A stretch of 64,000 bases of DNA from Trichodesmium sp. MAG_R02 (GTDB taxonomy: Bacteria > Cyanobacteriota > Cyanobacteriia > Cyanobacteriales > Microcoleaceae): the NCBI GenBank assembly GCA_023356605.1, contig JAKQYE010000001.1, forward strand, positions 1 through 64,000. The letters run 5' to 3'. A program made the translations under genes and the position numbers. Under the pieces are notes generated by a model. That model had not been told where the DNA came from and searched no databases. It worked only from the letters and a program-made list of their open reading frames with translations. Positions 54,750 to 63,826 of this stretch are shown here, one piece after another. The stretch's first letter is position 1; each line of letters starts with the position of its first letter.

Positions 54750-54952
54750 ATCTATAACTTGCTTAGTTTTATTAATTTTATTGTTAATTGTTTTTTATAG
54801 TACTGATTTTTGAATGAGTCAGTTCCAGGTTTAGTCTGCAAAAAATATGACATATTTATCCCGAGTTTTTGATAACTATGAAAAGTTTATACAGCAATCC
54901 TATTAGTGTTCAAGGCTTGACACCTTACTACAAGGGCTTCAGATTTCTTTTA

Positions 54953-55043
54953 CAGGACTTAGGCAGTAGCGCCATATCTAGTAGGGTTTAATGGTCTTTA
55001 ACCCCTACAGATAGGGTATTATCTATCAGTTTGCGTAAGTCCT
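54953..55043. repeat. Repeat family E copy
   Basis: CAGGACTTAGGCAGTAGCGC and TTTGCGTAAGTCCTA bound it, in the 580-bp gap before the TPR relic. Confidence 0.7.
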
Positions 55044-55204
55044 ATTTTATCAATGGTCTCTAAGCACTTAGCTTGTGAAAAAAATCCAGCAAGGACTCAG
55101 ATTAGTTGATGACTTTTTATTCATGTTTTTTCATATTTCTTTATGATTTTTAACTTTCCTTGGAGACTAATTCCTTCTCCTGTGTGATGATGAGTTAATA
55201 GTTG

Positions 55205-56405
55205 ACAGCTAAATGCTTACCTAGCAATTAAATCTTATGATTTTGAAATAGAGTATCACTTTCAATCTTTATTAGTTTCCCCTTCTGGTAATGAAAATAA
55301 AATTTTACAAGCTAATCAAGACTTACTAGATATGGGATTAGTTCAAGTAATGAAAAATATCGCGAAAATTAATACAAAAATAGGTGATTTGAATGCTCAA
55401 TGGTTGGAAAATTTGGCAGCAATGTTAGAGACAAATTTAGAAAAGACTAACCTGTCTGTGGATGAAGAAAAATATCTAACTTTCCTGATGCAGGTATTAC
55501 GAGTAATCTCGGATAATGACGGAAAACCAGAGGCTGCCTATTCATTATTAGAATATAATCAGGAACGGCTCAATCAAAATTTACTGACAATTATACAAAA
55601 TTGGGCAGGGAAAAATCTGCCAAAAATGGAACCAAAATTAGCACAAAATATTGCTCTAGATATTGTTAATTTCAGTAACCTAATTCTACTGTTTCCTTTG
55701 GGTAATCAAATTAATAATGTAGAAATAGCAATAGCAGGTTATGAAGTTGCTTTAACAGTTTTACACAGTCAACAATTTTCGCAGATCTGGATAACTATTC
55801 AAAATAATTTGGGCAGTAGTTACCAAAAACGTACTATTGGAAACTTAGAAGAAAATATAGAAGTAGCGATCGCTTGTTACAATAAAGCTCTTGAAGTTGG
55901 GACTAGTTCTGGGTTGCTTCAAGGATGGGCAACTACTCAAAATAATTTGGGGAATACTTATCAACAACGTATTGCGGGAACAAGAAAGGAAAATTTGGAG
56001 AATGCTATTAGTTGTTACCAGAAAGCTTTAACTGTGAGGAGTTTAGAGAAATGGCCTCAAGAATGGGCGAGTACCCAAAATAATCTGGGTAGTGCTTACC
56101 ACGAACGTATTGCTGGAGAAAAAAAGAAAAATATTGAAGAGGCGATCGCTTGTTATAATTTAGCTCTCAAGGTACGGACTCAGGCAGAATTTCCCTTAGA
56201 CTGGGCAAGGACTCAAAATAATCTGGGAAATGCTTATCTAGATCGGATAGTGGGGGATAGACAAGATAATCTGGAACAGGCGATCGCCTGTTTTATTAGA
56301 GGACAAGAGGTCTATACTCAAGAAAGTTATCCTGCCTATTGGGAAATAATTTCTAATAATTTGGATCTTGTCTACAATGAACAGAGGTTAAGAAAGGTTA
56401 GTTAA
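55205..56405 (+). pseudogene. TPR protein related to CHAT-domain proteins, truncated both ends
   Basis: From 55332 a 357-codon frame encodes four TPR units of the type NNLGxxYxxR (TIQNNLGSSYQKRT, TTQNNLGNTYQQRI, STQNNLGSAYHERI, TQNNLGNAYLDRI). In-frame sequence upstream (SLLVSPSGNENKILQANQDL) matches the N-terminus of cyanobacterial TPR-CHAT proteins but lacks a start codon; a TGA ends the frame near 55202. The CHAT (caspase-like) domain expected after the TPRs is missing. If translated from 55332 it would make a TPR fragment only. Confidence 0.65.
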
Positions 56406-56570
56406 TTACGAACTATTAATTTTGTCGTTGTTGGGCTTTAGCTAAATCCTCAAGAAGCCTCGGGCCAAATCAAAGATTATGGCGTGAGATGAATCGATGG
56501 TCAATCAATGGGACTCAATGGGACATTGATTGACCATATTATTCTGGTTTTTTTGATTCTCAATTTCTGT

Positions 56571-56970
56571 TGACATCCTCCACGGTTATTAGGCACAGGG
56601 AAACAACTGAGCCGTAGCTCCGATGCAAGTTGACGTTTCACAGGCTGTCGCTACTTTGGCAGTAGTCTTACACTTGCCGACCCGTCCGTTTTTTGTCTCG
56701 GTAAAGCCACCCGGGACTAATATAGCAACCCTATGAGTGATCGGGCGCAAAAATCCTACTGCTTTTTAGGAAACAGGGAACAGGGAACAGATAATAGGTA
56801 AGAGTTTTAAAAGTTTTATTTACTTTTTGATTGGTCGCAACTGATTTAGGACTGCTATATATTTATTGTGAACTCAAAAACAACAAGGAGATGACCTATG
56901 AAAAAAAATCAACTGAAAAGTTGCCCTTCTAGGGCGAGGCTTTAAACCCAATTTTTCGGTAAAAAAGTCC
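56571..56970 (-). mobile_element. IS200/IS605-like relic (family C, copy 3) with a nested D element
   Basis: It has the same ends as copies 1 and 2 (TTGACATCCTCC at one side, CCCAATTTTTCGGTA at the other). It is broken by a complete D element at 56721-56859 placed in the TAATATATTT of the interior. No transposase is encoded. Confidence 0.65.
56721..56859 (+). repeat. Repeat family D copy, 139 bp, inside C copy 3
   Basis: TATAGCAACCCTATGAG and TTAGGACTGCTATA are the ends. The uninterrupted C copy 1 shows the target as CTAATATATTTC, so insertion was at a TATA with TA-type duplication. Confidence 0.85.
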
Positions 56971-57026
56971 CCAAAGAATTATCCAAAAGAACTCCTAAAT
57001 TGTGAGCACTGCGGTATAGTAATGGA

Positions 57027-60000
57027 GTGCTAGGCGACCATACAAAGATATCTGTTGATATGCAAATATTAATTCCAGTATTATTCCTAACTGCCTGTTT
57101 TTGTCTAGGCTCTCTTCCTCTAACTAATTTAATAGTTAAGAATCTGGGAAATATTAACCTAACAAAAGTTGGTACAGGTAACCCTAGTGTAGCAGCCGCA
57201 TTTGTTCACGCACCAAAGCCTGTGGCAATACTTGCAGTCTTGGCAGAAATTAGTAGAGGTATTGCTCCTGTTTTAGCTGCAAAATTATTATTTATAGAAA
57301 TTCCTACTTGGCAATTAGTGGGATTAATATTTCTAGTGGCAGGTAGATATTTCATTGCTCAAGGTGGCGGTGTTACTAATGCCAGTTGGGGAGTTTTGAT
57401 TTATTCTCCTGTTGTTGTATTGGCTTCGGGAATTACAGGTTTTTCGATATTAGTAATAGGTCAACAACTTTTTCCTCACAATAATCAAAATATTCGACAA
57501 TGGTCAGCTCGTTTGGGATGTCTGAGTAGTTTTTTCTGGATTTTATTCTTTCGCACCTCAGCATCTTTATTGGAATTATTCGCAGCAGCAGGATTAGCAA
57601 TTTTCTTAGTAATAATAAATTTTTGCCAGAGTGATGATATGGCTTTATACAAACAACTTATATTTTCTCTCAATAGTCGACTTGATCCTAAAATTTGTGG
57701 AGAAAAAGCAGCTAGATTAGCTCTACTAAAAAAATCCGGTTTTAATGTTCCTGAAGGTTTTGTTTTACCTGCAATTGAAAATGGAAATAGGGAATTGTTT
57801 GTGGGGAGTGAGGTGACAAAATCTATTCCTGATACTCGACTCTCAACTGGCTTTTTCTCAGTAGGTAAAATTTTAGATAAGTTAGATAAAATGTCTTGGA
57901 GTTTTCCCTTAATTGTTCGTTCTTCAGCAGTAGGGGAAGATAGTGATAATAGTTCTGCTGCCGGACAATATGCAACTATTTATCCTGTGACAAATGAAAC
58001 GGAATTATTAGAGGCAATTAATATTTGTCGTCAGTCTTATTGGTTGCCAGAAGCTATTGCTTATCGGCAACAAAGAGAAATTCCTGATGGGGAAATGGCG
58101 GTTTTGATTCAGCCTTATATTATGAGTCAAGTTGCTGGAGTAATGTTTACTCGAAATCCTCTGGATGGTAGTGCAAAAATAATTATTGAAGCTCTGGCTG
58201 GAGGTGCGGCAAAAGTTGTGGGTGGGCGGTTGACTCCCCTACATTTAGAAATTGATAAAAATAGATTTCACGAAATTAAAAATTCCACAGTCAAAGGTAA
58301 AAGTTATCCTTCTATTAATGAATATGCTGATTTTTTTAGTCAATTAGAAAATCAGGATATTTTACCTCCAGAAATTATTCAAGAATTGGTAAGTAAAGCA
58401 GAAGCTATTGAAGGATTTTTTCATGGTTTGCCTCAAGATATTGAATGGTGTTGGGATGGGGAAAAAATTTGGATTTTGCAAAGTCGCCCAATTACTAATC
58501 TGAGACCTATTTGGACTCGAACTATTGCAGCAGAAGTAATTCCAGGAGCTATTCATCCTTTGACTTGGTCGATAAATCGTCCTCTGACTTGTGGGGTTTG
58601 GGGAGAAATTTTTACTATTGTTTTAGGGGAAAAGGTAGCAAAGTTGGACTTTACTGAAACGGCAACTTTACTGGGTTCCCATGCTTATTTTAATGCTACT
58701 TTGTTAGGGGAAATTTTTAGAATGATGGGATTGCCGGAACAGGGTTTAGAGTTTTTATTACGAGGGCAAAAAATGGGAAAACCTCCTTTAGAAAAAGTCT
58801 GGTCTGCTTTGCCTGGTTTATGGCGTTTGATTCAAAAAGAAATGGCAATTGATGATGAGTTTGAGGGTGACTATCATCAAATTTTTGTTCCCGCACTACA
58901 AAGTTTGGAAAATAATTTTCAACATAATTTTCCCGAAAATTCGTCCCAGTTTTTATCAGAATTATTGGTCCAAGCAGAAAGAATTCAGGAATGGTTAAAA
59001 CCGATTACTTTTTATAATATTTTGGGTCCTATAGGTTTAGGGATTAGGCGCTCGCTCTTCGGTGTTTCTGAGGAATGGTTACCTACTGATACTGCTCCTG
59101 AAATTGTTTCGATTCGAGAATTACAAAGGTTGGCAGTTAAGTTGAAAATGGCAACTAAATCTGATGTAGAAATAGAGGTAGCATTTGAGGAAAATCAGGA
59201 ATTGCAATGGGAGTTTCAGGGATGGTTGGAAAGTTATGGTTATTTGAGTGAGGTTGGTACGGATATTGCTGTGGCTACTTGGGGAGAAAAGCAGGATAAT
59301 TTCCGGGATTTATTATTTACAATGGCTCGGAAAGGTGAGAGAGAAAAAGATAATTTTTCGGTAAGGTCTTTGAATTTTTGGCAGAGTTGGCGACTGGGAA
59401 AATGTACAAAACGTGCTAGAACTAAGGGTAGAATTGCTGAAGTTTATGGGAAACTTTTGGCTGATTTACGAAGGACGTTTTTGGCAATGGAAAATTATGG
59501 ATTAGAAGTAGGAATTTTTGAGCAAAAAGGAGATATTTTTTATTTGGAATTTACGGAAGTTAGGGAGTTGATTTTATCTACAGTGGGTTTGGTCTCAGAA
59601 GGAAATCTAACAAAGTTTAATACAGAACTTCCTGTAGGTTTGGTCTCAGAAGAAAAGACAACAAATAGTTTAGGAGTCTCAGAACAAAACACGAAAGAAT
59701 TTAATGTAAGAGAACTTATCCGTAAAAGACGGGAAAAGTTGGAAAAAGATGGCGATCGCCTAGTTCCCTCTGTAGTTTATGGGAATGTATTACCCCAGGA
59801 AAGTCAGGAAACTTTCTCTAATGAGGAAAATGTTTCTTTTTTACAGGGGATACCAGGGAGTGTTGGTTGTGTGGAAGGTTATGTCAAGATTTGTGGGAGT
59901 TTAGAGGTAAATCTTGCTGAGGAGGAAAATCTAATTATAGTTGTTCCTTATACTGATGCTGGTTGGGCACCTTTGTTATTGAAGGCAAAAGGTATTATTG

Positions 60001-60155
60001 CTGAGGTGGGGGGGCAGTTATCCCACGGAGCTATTATTGCCCGGGAGTATGGTATTCCGGCAGTAATGAATATTTCTGGAGCGATGACTCGTTTACAGAA
60101 TGGGCAAAAAGTCAGGGTAGATGGGTATCGGGGTACCGTGGAATTGTTATTTTAA
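57027..60155 (+). CDS. PlsY-like membrane domain fused to a PEP-synthase-like protein
   Basis: Residues about 12-190 form a membrane domain resembling PlsY acyltransferase (GSLPLTNLIVKNLG, KVGTGNPSVAAAF; about 30-62), but its second motif is RYFIAQGGGVTNAS, lacking the catalytic-type His and GGKG. Residues about 215-490 are a PEP-synthase/PPDK ATP-grasp (CGEKAARLALLKKSGFNVPEG, LIVRSSAVGEDSDNSSAAGQ, QPYIMSQVAGVMFTRNP, WILQSRPITNL). A long middle region follows, then the phosphohistidine domain with GGQLSHGAIIAREYGIPAV (about 991-1009; catalytic His in LSHG). The frame opens at GTG 57027; ATG 57060 is the likelier start. The fusion suggests phosphotransfer to a lipid-related or small-molecule acceptor; the role is unknown. 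Confidence 0.88.
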   Translation: MLGDHTKISVDMQILIPVLFLTACFCLGSLPLTNLIVKNLGNINLTKVGTGNPSVAAAFVHAPKPVAILAVLAEISRGIAPVLAAKLLFIEIPTWQLVGLIFLVAGRYFIAQGGGVTNASWGVLIYSPVVVLASGITGFSILVIGQQLFPHNNQNIRQWSARLGCLSSFFWILFFRTSASLLELFAAAGLAIFLVIINFCQSDDMALYKQLIFSLNSRLDPKICGEKAARLALLKKSGFNVPEGFVLPAIENGNRELFVGSEVTKSIPDTRLSTGFFSVGKILDKLDKMSWSFPLIVRSSAVGEDSDNSSAAGQYATIYPVTNETELLEAINICRQSYWLPEAIAYRQQREIPDGEMAVLIQPYIMSQVAGVMFTRNPLDGSAKIIIEALAGGAAKVVGGRLTPLHLEIDKNRFHEIKNSTVKGKSYPSINEYADFFSQLENQDILPPEIIQELVSKAEAIEGFFHGLPQDIEWCWDGEKIWILQSRPITNLRPIWTRTIAAEVIPGAIHPLTWSINRPLTCGVWGEIFTIVLGEKVAKLDFTETATLLGSHAYFNATLLGEIFRMMGLPEQGLEFLLRGQKMGKPPLEKVWSALPGLWRLIQKEMAIDDEFEGDYHQIFVPALQSLENNFQHNFPENSSQFLSELLVQAERIQEWLKPITFYNILGPIGLGIRRSLFGVSEEWLPTDTAPEIVSIRELQRLAVKLKMATKSDVEIEVAFEENQELQWEFQGWLESYGYLSEVGTDIAVATWGEKQDNFRDLLFTMARKGEREKDNFSVRSLNFWQSWRLGKCTKRARTKGRIAEVYGKLLADLRRTFLAMENYGLEVGIFEQKGDIFYLEFTEVRELILSTVGLVSEGNLTKFNTELPVGLVSEEKTTNSLGVSEQNTKEFNVRELIRKRREKLEKDGDRLVPSVVYGNVLPQESQETFSNEENVSFLQGIPGSVGCVEGYVKICGSLEVNLAEEENLIIVVPYTDAGWAPLLLKAKGIIAEVGGQLSHGAIIAREYGIPAVMNISGAMTRLQNGQKVRVDGYRGTVELLF

Positions 60156-60158
60156 GTA

Positions 60159-60270
60159 CAGGACTTACCCAAAGATACTATATCAGGACTTACCCAACGA
60201 AACTATGTATAGTGGTAATATCTTAAAAATGATAATTTTTGCACGATATATAGCGGTACTGCGTAAGTTC
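60159..60270. repeat. Repeat family E, nested or doubled left end
   Basis: CAGGACTTACCCAAAG is followed after about 25 bp by a second CAGGACTTACCCAACG and one right end GCGTAAGTTCT. This lies 4 bp after the fusion gene. Confidence 0.7.
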
Positions 60271-60394
60271 TATATATGTAGCTCATGACAATTTCGACAA
60301 TTGTTCAATTTGGGGATTAAAATATATACAATTAGCGATTCCTATACCACGAGTTTCGTAGCTGATAGAATCCAAATAACTTTATGTTCATTGT

Positions 60395-60530
60395 GCAATT
60401 TTAATTTTTAACCCATACTTTTTATTGATTACTGTGTCATCAAAGATTAAATATCCGGCTGCTCTATAAAACTGATACAAAGCCTCACATAACCTGATAA
60501 TTTGATGTTTATTTCCTGCTTCTACTGAGA
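60395..60530 (-). pseudogene. IS4/IS701-type transposase fragment
   Basis: The minus strand reads KHQIIRLCEALYQFYRAAGY then LIFDDTVINKKYGLK before a stop. LIFDDTVI with the leading Asp is typical of the first DDE block in IS4-like transposases. It has no start and no further blocks. Confidence 0.4.
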
Positions 60531-60692
60531 CCGTTGGCGGTTACTCATCCACAAGTATTTACTCTCGAGCCAACCGCATCTCTCGAATTTATACTGGGGT
60601 TTAAATCTCTATTCCTAATATCTCAGTAAAAACTCTAGGTTTGACAAATTTAACTACCTTACCTGTTACATTAACTGGCTCGTTGTATTGCA

Positions 60693-60799
60693 TACAGCAG
60701 TTTTCATGTCGGTAGACCACAGTAGGGACGCCCTTATGCAACGTCCCTACAAGGTTTTGATTATGGCGATGTAGTTCATCAATTTGAAAAGCGCTGTAA
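60693..60799 (-). repeat. Repeat family A copy, 107 bp
   Basis: TACAGCAGTTTTCATGTCGG and ATTTGAAAAGCGCTGTAA bound an intact GTAGGGACG core in reverse orientation. Confidence 0.9.
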
Positions 60800-60816
60800 T
60801 GAGGTAACTTGCTAAC

Positions 60817-60910
60817 TATAGTCATTTCAAATAAAAGTGGAATACTTTTTCTGCTGAAACTCAGTTATAGCAAGAAATACTTGTCTCAATTCTTTATTAA
60901 AATAACTATA
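60817..60910 (+). repeat. Repeat family B copy, 94 bp
   Basis: TATAGTCATTTCAAATAAAA to AAAATAACTATA. It lies 17 bp from an A copy. Confidence 0.8.
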
Positions 60911-61194
60911 ACTATACCTCTTGACTTTTCTGCTAAAGTATTCCCAGAGTTTTGATATAGGTGAGCTTGATAGATAGAAAAAAATACAAGTTTTTTAACC
61001 GCAAAAGCCTAATTTATTTATGTGTTAGTGCTTTGAGAGTTACAGCACTTCCGAGGATACTGAGGTACAACAACAGTAATGAATGGATCAATAAAATGAA
61101 TAATGTATCATAGGCGATCGCTAAAGTTTAAATAATAACTAAAAATTAATTGTTAAAATCTAATTTATCAAATAATATGAAAGCTTATATTTTG

Positions 61195-61741
61195 ACCTAA
61201 AAAAAAAGATTATTGAAACGTAATTTGAATCAAAAAAGTTCAATTAGTCCATTAGCCATTCGATTTCAAGTGGCGAATAGTTTTATGTAAAAACTCATCA
61301 ATAGATATATTGATAATGGTTATATAAAAGCATAATCTTATCGTCCTAGTTCGGTTCATAAATTAAAAGGTTTTGGAGAAAAAATTTAGAAAATTAGTTC
61401 AAGAAAAACCAGATGCCACTTTCAAAGAGTTATGTTCTCAAATAGAAAGTAAAACAGGAATAACTGTGAGTCATTCTACTCTGTGTGTTGAGCTTCAAAA
61501 ATTAAACTTGACAGTAAAAAAACTTTTCCAATAGCTCAAGCTGCGCCTACAAAAGATATAGAAAAAAGACTTGATTATTGGGAAAACATTAGAGATATGA
61601 AGCCAGACAACCTAGTCTTTTAGGGATGAAACTGCCATGAATTTACCCATGACGAGAATCTATGTTTTTCTATTCAAGGAGATAGAGTTTATGATACTCG
61701 TCCCTTGTACGGTTGTTTAATTAACCCTCCGTCATTATAAC
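61195..61741 (+). pseudogene. IS630-family transposase pseudogene, truncated
   Basis: In shifting plus-strand frames it reads SPLAIRFQVANSFM, KLINRYIDNGYIK, LKGFGEKI, KLVQEKPDATFKELCSQIES, SHSTLCVELQKLNLTVKK and later QGDRVYDTRPLYG, in the order of IS630 transposases (helix-turn-helix, then the first catalytic block region). There are several stops and at least two frameshifts. The 3' third, with the final DDE residues, is missing where the P450 gene begins. Confidence 0.7.
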
Positions 61742-61753
61742 CGAAATTCTGCT

Positions 61754-63166
61754 TTAATTTTTAGTTTTAGTTTGAATTTGAATTTGATAATCGTCTCTAA
61801 TTTTCTTAATGGGAAACTGAACAAACTTTGGATCTCCTATAATTTTCCAGTCAAACATCCGCAGCAGATGAGACGCAAAAACTTTACTAATCACCATTGC
61901 CATTTGTGCTCCTAAACAAGCGTGTACTCCACCCCCAAAAGGGATAAATTTGTACATCTGACCTTCATTACGTTCTGGCAAAAAACGCTCCGGCTCAAAT
62001 TTCTCTGGTCGCTCAAAATGTTCTGGCATAATGTGAGCTATCCTGGGTTCTGCAATTAAGGTCCAACCTTTTTTATAGAGGATATTATCAACCACAACAG
62101 ATTTAGTTAACCGACGACTAGCAGTAGAACTTGGCGGTAAGGTGCGAAGAGTTTCTTTAATTGTTGCCTCCAGAAAAATCATTTGCTTTAAATGCTCTGG
62201 TGAAAATTGATTAATGTTATTATTCTCACCCAATATCTGTTCTTGCTCCTGTTGTAACCTTTGCAATATCTGAGGATATTTTCCAAGTTGATATATTAGA
62301 GAAGATACAAGTCCTGAAACTTCGTAATGGGATGCCCACAATTGTAAAAGACATTGATTTTTAATCAGAATATCACTAAATATTCCATCTGGTTTTTTTT
62401 GCTGACCAACTAACATCATTGACAAGAAGTCTTGAGTCGGATTAATATTTCTACCTTTCTTCAGTCGTACTTTGATAACTTTACCCATAAAGTCAATCAA
62501 TTTTGCCCGTGCTTTTATTCCGCGACCATAGGCAGTTAAAGGAGATTCCCATTTCAGTAATCCATAAAAACCATCAAAGTAGGTTTTGTATAAAGCTTTT
62601 AGTTCTGCTTTTGAAGAAATTGGTAATCCTTCAAAGGTAGTAGGGTCGGAGTCGTTTAAACTAATTCCCAGTAGTAGGGGAGTAAGTGTATCAAAGTTAA
62701 TTTTCTCCACTGCTGGATATAGCTGAATTTTTTTGCTACTCCATGTTTTGATGCCTTGATAAATAATGTTATTAATGTGGGGAATATATCCTGCTAATGT
62801 TGCGCCAGTAAGACCAGGTGCTAATGCTGTTTTGCGCTGACTATGTAAATCAGGACGTTGAAGTAGACTGTACTCACCAAACATTTCCATTGTTGTTGCT
62901 GGCAGTGTAATTTCTGTATATTTATTGTCTCCATTGAATGCCATTTTATTTGTACTAGCGCTTCCTACAAATATTGTCGTTCCACCAAAAACACTAGTTT
63001 TGAATATAGGACCGTATTTTTTCAAGTTTTCACCACAGAAGCGCTCAGGATTAGCTATGTAATTAAATGTGTCATACCATTTTGGCTTTCGTGGTGGAAT
63101 TTTAGTCTCTCCTGGTGCTGTTTCTCCATCAGCCAGTAATAGTAAATCAGTTGTTTGTAAACTCAT
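61754..63166 (-). CDS. Cytochrome P450 with an altered I-helix
   Basis: This 470-residue P450 has ETLRTLPPS (ExxR, about 337-345), the PERF segment FEPERFLPERNEG and the heme loop FGGGVHACLGAQMAMVISK (about 418-436, Cys ligand). The I-helix reads LQLWASHYEVSGLVSS (about 278-293); the usual GxE/DT acid-alcohol pair appears as YEV, so the O2-activating Thr is replaced by Val. This is unusual and suggests a substrate-assisted or non-monooxygenase reaction. It is adjacent to the IS630 relic and not in an operon. Confidence 0.88.
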   Translation of the reverse strand: MSLQTTDLLLLADGETAPGETKIPPRKPKWYDTFNYIANPERFCGENLKKYGPIFKTSVFGGTTIFVGSASTNKMAFNGDNKYTEITLPATTMEMFGEYSLLQRPDLHSQRKTALAPGLTGATLAGYIPHINNIIYQGIKTWSSKKIQLYPAVEKINFDTLTPLLLGISLNDSDPTTFEGLPISSKAELKALYKTYFDGFYGLLKWESPLTAYGRGIKARAKLIDFMGKVIKVRLKKGRNINPTQDFLSMMLVGQQKKPDGIFSDILIKNQCLLQLWASHYEVSGLVSSLIYQLGKYPQILQRLQQEQEQILGENNNINQFSPEHLKQMIFLEATIKETLRTLPPSSTASRRLTKSVVVDNILYKKGWTLIAEPRIAHIMPEHFERPEKFEPERFLPERNEGQMYKFIPFGGGVHACLGAQMAMVISKVFASHLLRMFDWKIIGDPKFVQFPIKKIRDDYQIQIQTKTKN

Positions 63167-63186
63167 TATTTATATGTAAAACTAAT

Positions 63187-63277
63187 AGGACTTATCGATG
63201 CCGATGGGATTATACAACATTTATAGGTGTTAAGGTTGTTCCCCCTACTATATATGGTGGTTATAGGTAAGTCTTGA
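63187..63277. repeat. Repeat family E copy
   Basis: AGGACTTATCGATGCC and ATAGGTAAGTCTTG bound it. The interior CCCCCTACTATATATGG is shared with the copy at 18742. Confidence 0.6.
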
Positions 63278-63443
63278 CCAATTGAAAAAGATTCCTATGT
63301 ATTCTCAAAAAAGTTAGTGGGACTTAAATAAAACAGAGTCATAAAATAGTCTCAAATATATTATAGACAGAGGATTTAACCTCAAAAAGGTATAAATCTA
63401 ATATCCTCAAGGGTTGCGACAGCTATATTGCAACTTTCATCCC

Positions 63444-63505
63444 ACTGAGCTCCTATAGTGTATAAGGCAGGACCAACAATCCCACCTTTAACGCGAATGA
63501 TTTAT
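63444..63505 (-). pseudogene. Decayed copy of a hisA 3' fragment
   Basis: About 60 bp match hisA 63903-63970 (shared TATAAGGCA, GACCAACAATC and CACCTTTAACGC). The minus strand reads RVKGGIVGPALYT against [13 protein letters not shown] of hisA. It directly abuts a B element and has no open gene. Confidence 0.75.
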
Positions 63506-63507
63506 AA

Positions 63508-63601
63508 TATAGTCATTTCAAATTATATTGGAAAAATTTTTCTGCTGAAACGCGAGTTATAGTAAGAAAGACTTGTCTCAATCTAAATTAAAATAACTAT
63601 A
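63508..63601 (+). repeat. Repeat family B copy, 94 bp
   Basis: TATAGTCATTTCAAATTATA to AAAATAACTATA. It begins two bases after the hisA-like fragment ends. Confidence 0.85.
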
Positions 63602-63703
63602 CTAGTCAACTCAAGAAATTGGTAATTGAGTTAATACTACCAAAAGTAATCACTATAATAATGACCACAGTAGCCAACTACTTTAATACTTCTATTACAA
63701 ACA

Positions 63704-63795
63704 GCAGGATTTAGGGCAAGGCTCTAATTGTAGAGTAAATATTTAAATAAATTATCAAAGATAAACTATGTATAGCGGTACTACGTAAGTCTTGA
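63704..63795. repeat. Repeat family E, diverged copy
   Basis: CAGGATTTAGGGCAAGGC and AGCGGTACTACGTAAGTCTTG bound it, just beyond the hisA stop. Confidence 0.5.
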
Positions 63796-63826
63796 AAAAT
63801 GAGTAACACTAATTATCTGATTAGAG

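Larger units (their letters stand above)
56406..57026. other. Spacer between the TPR relic and the fusion gene
   Basis: Most of it is the C element copy 3. The last about 55 bp before the start carry no clear ribosome site. Confidence 0.5.

Noticed and set aside
60601-60825. 74-codon minus-strand frame
   Set aside because: It is mostly an A element translated in frame plus unrelated sequence.
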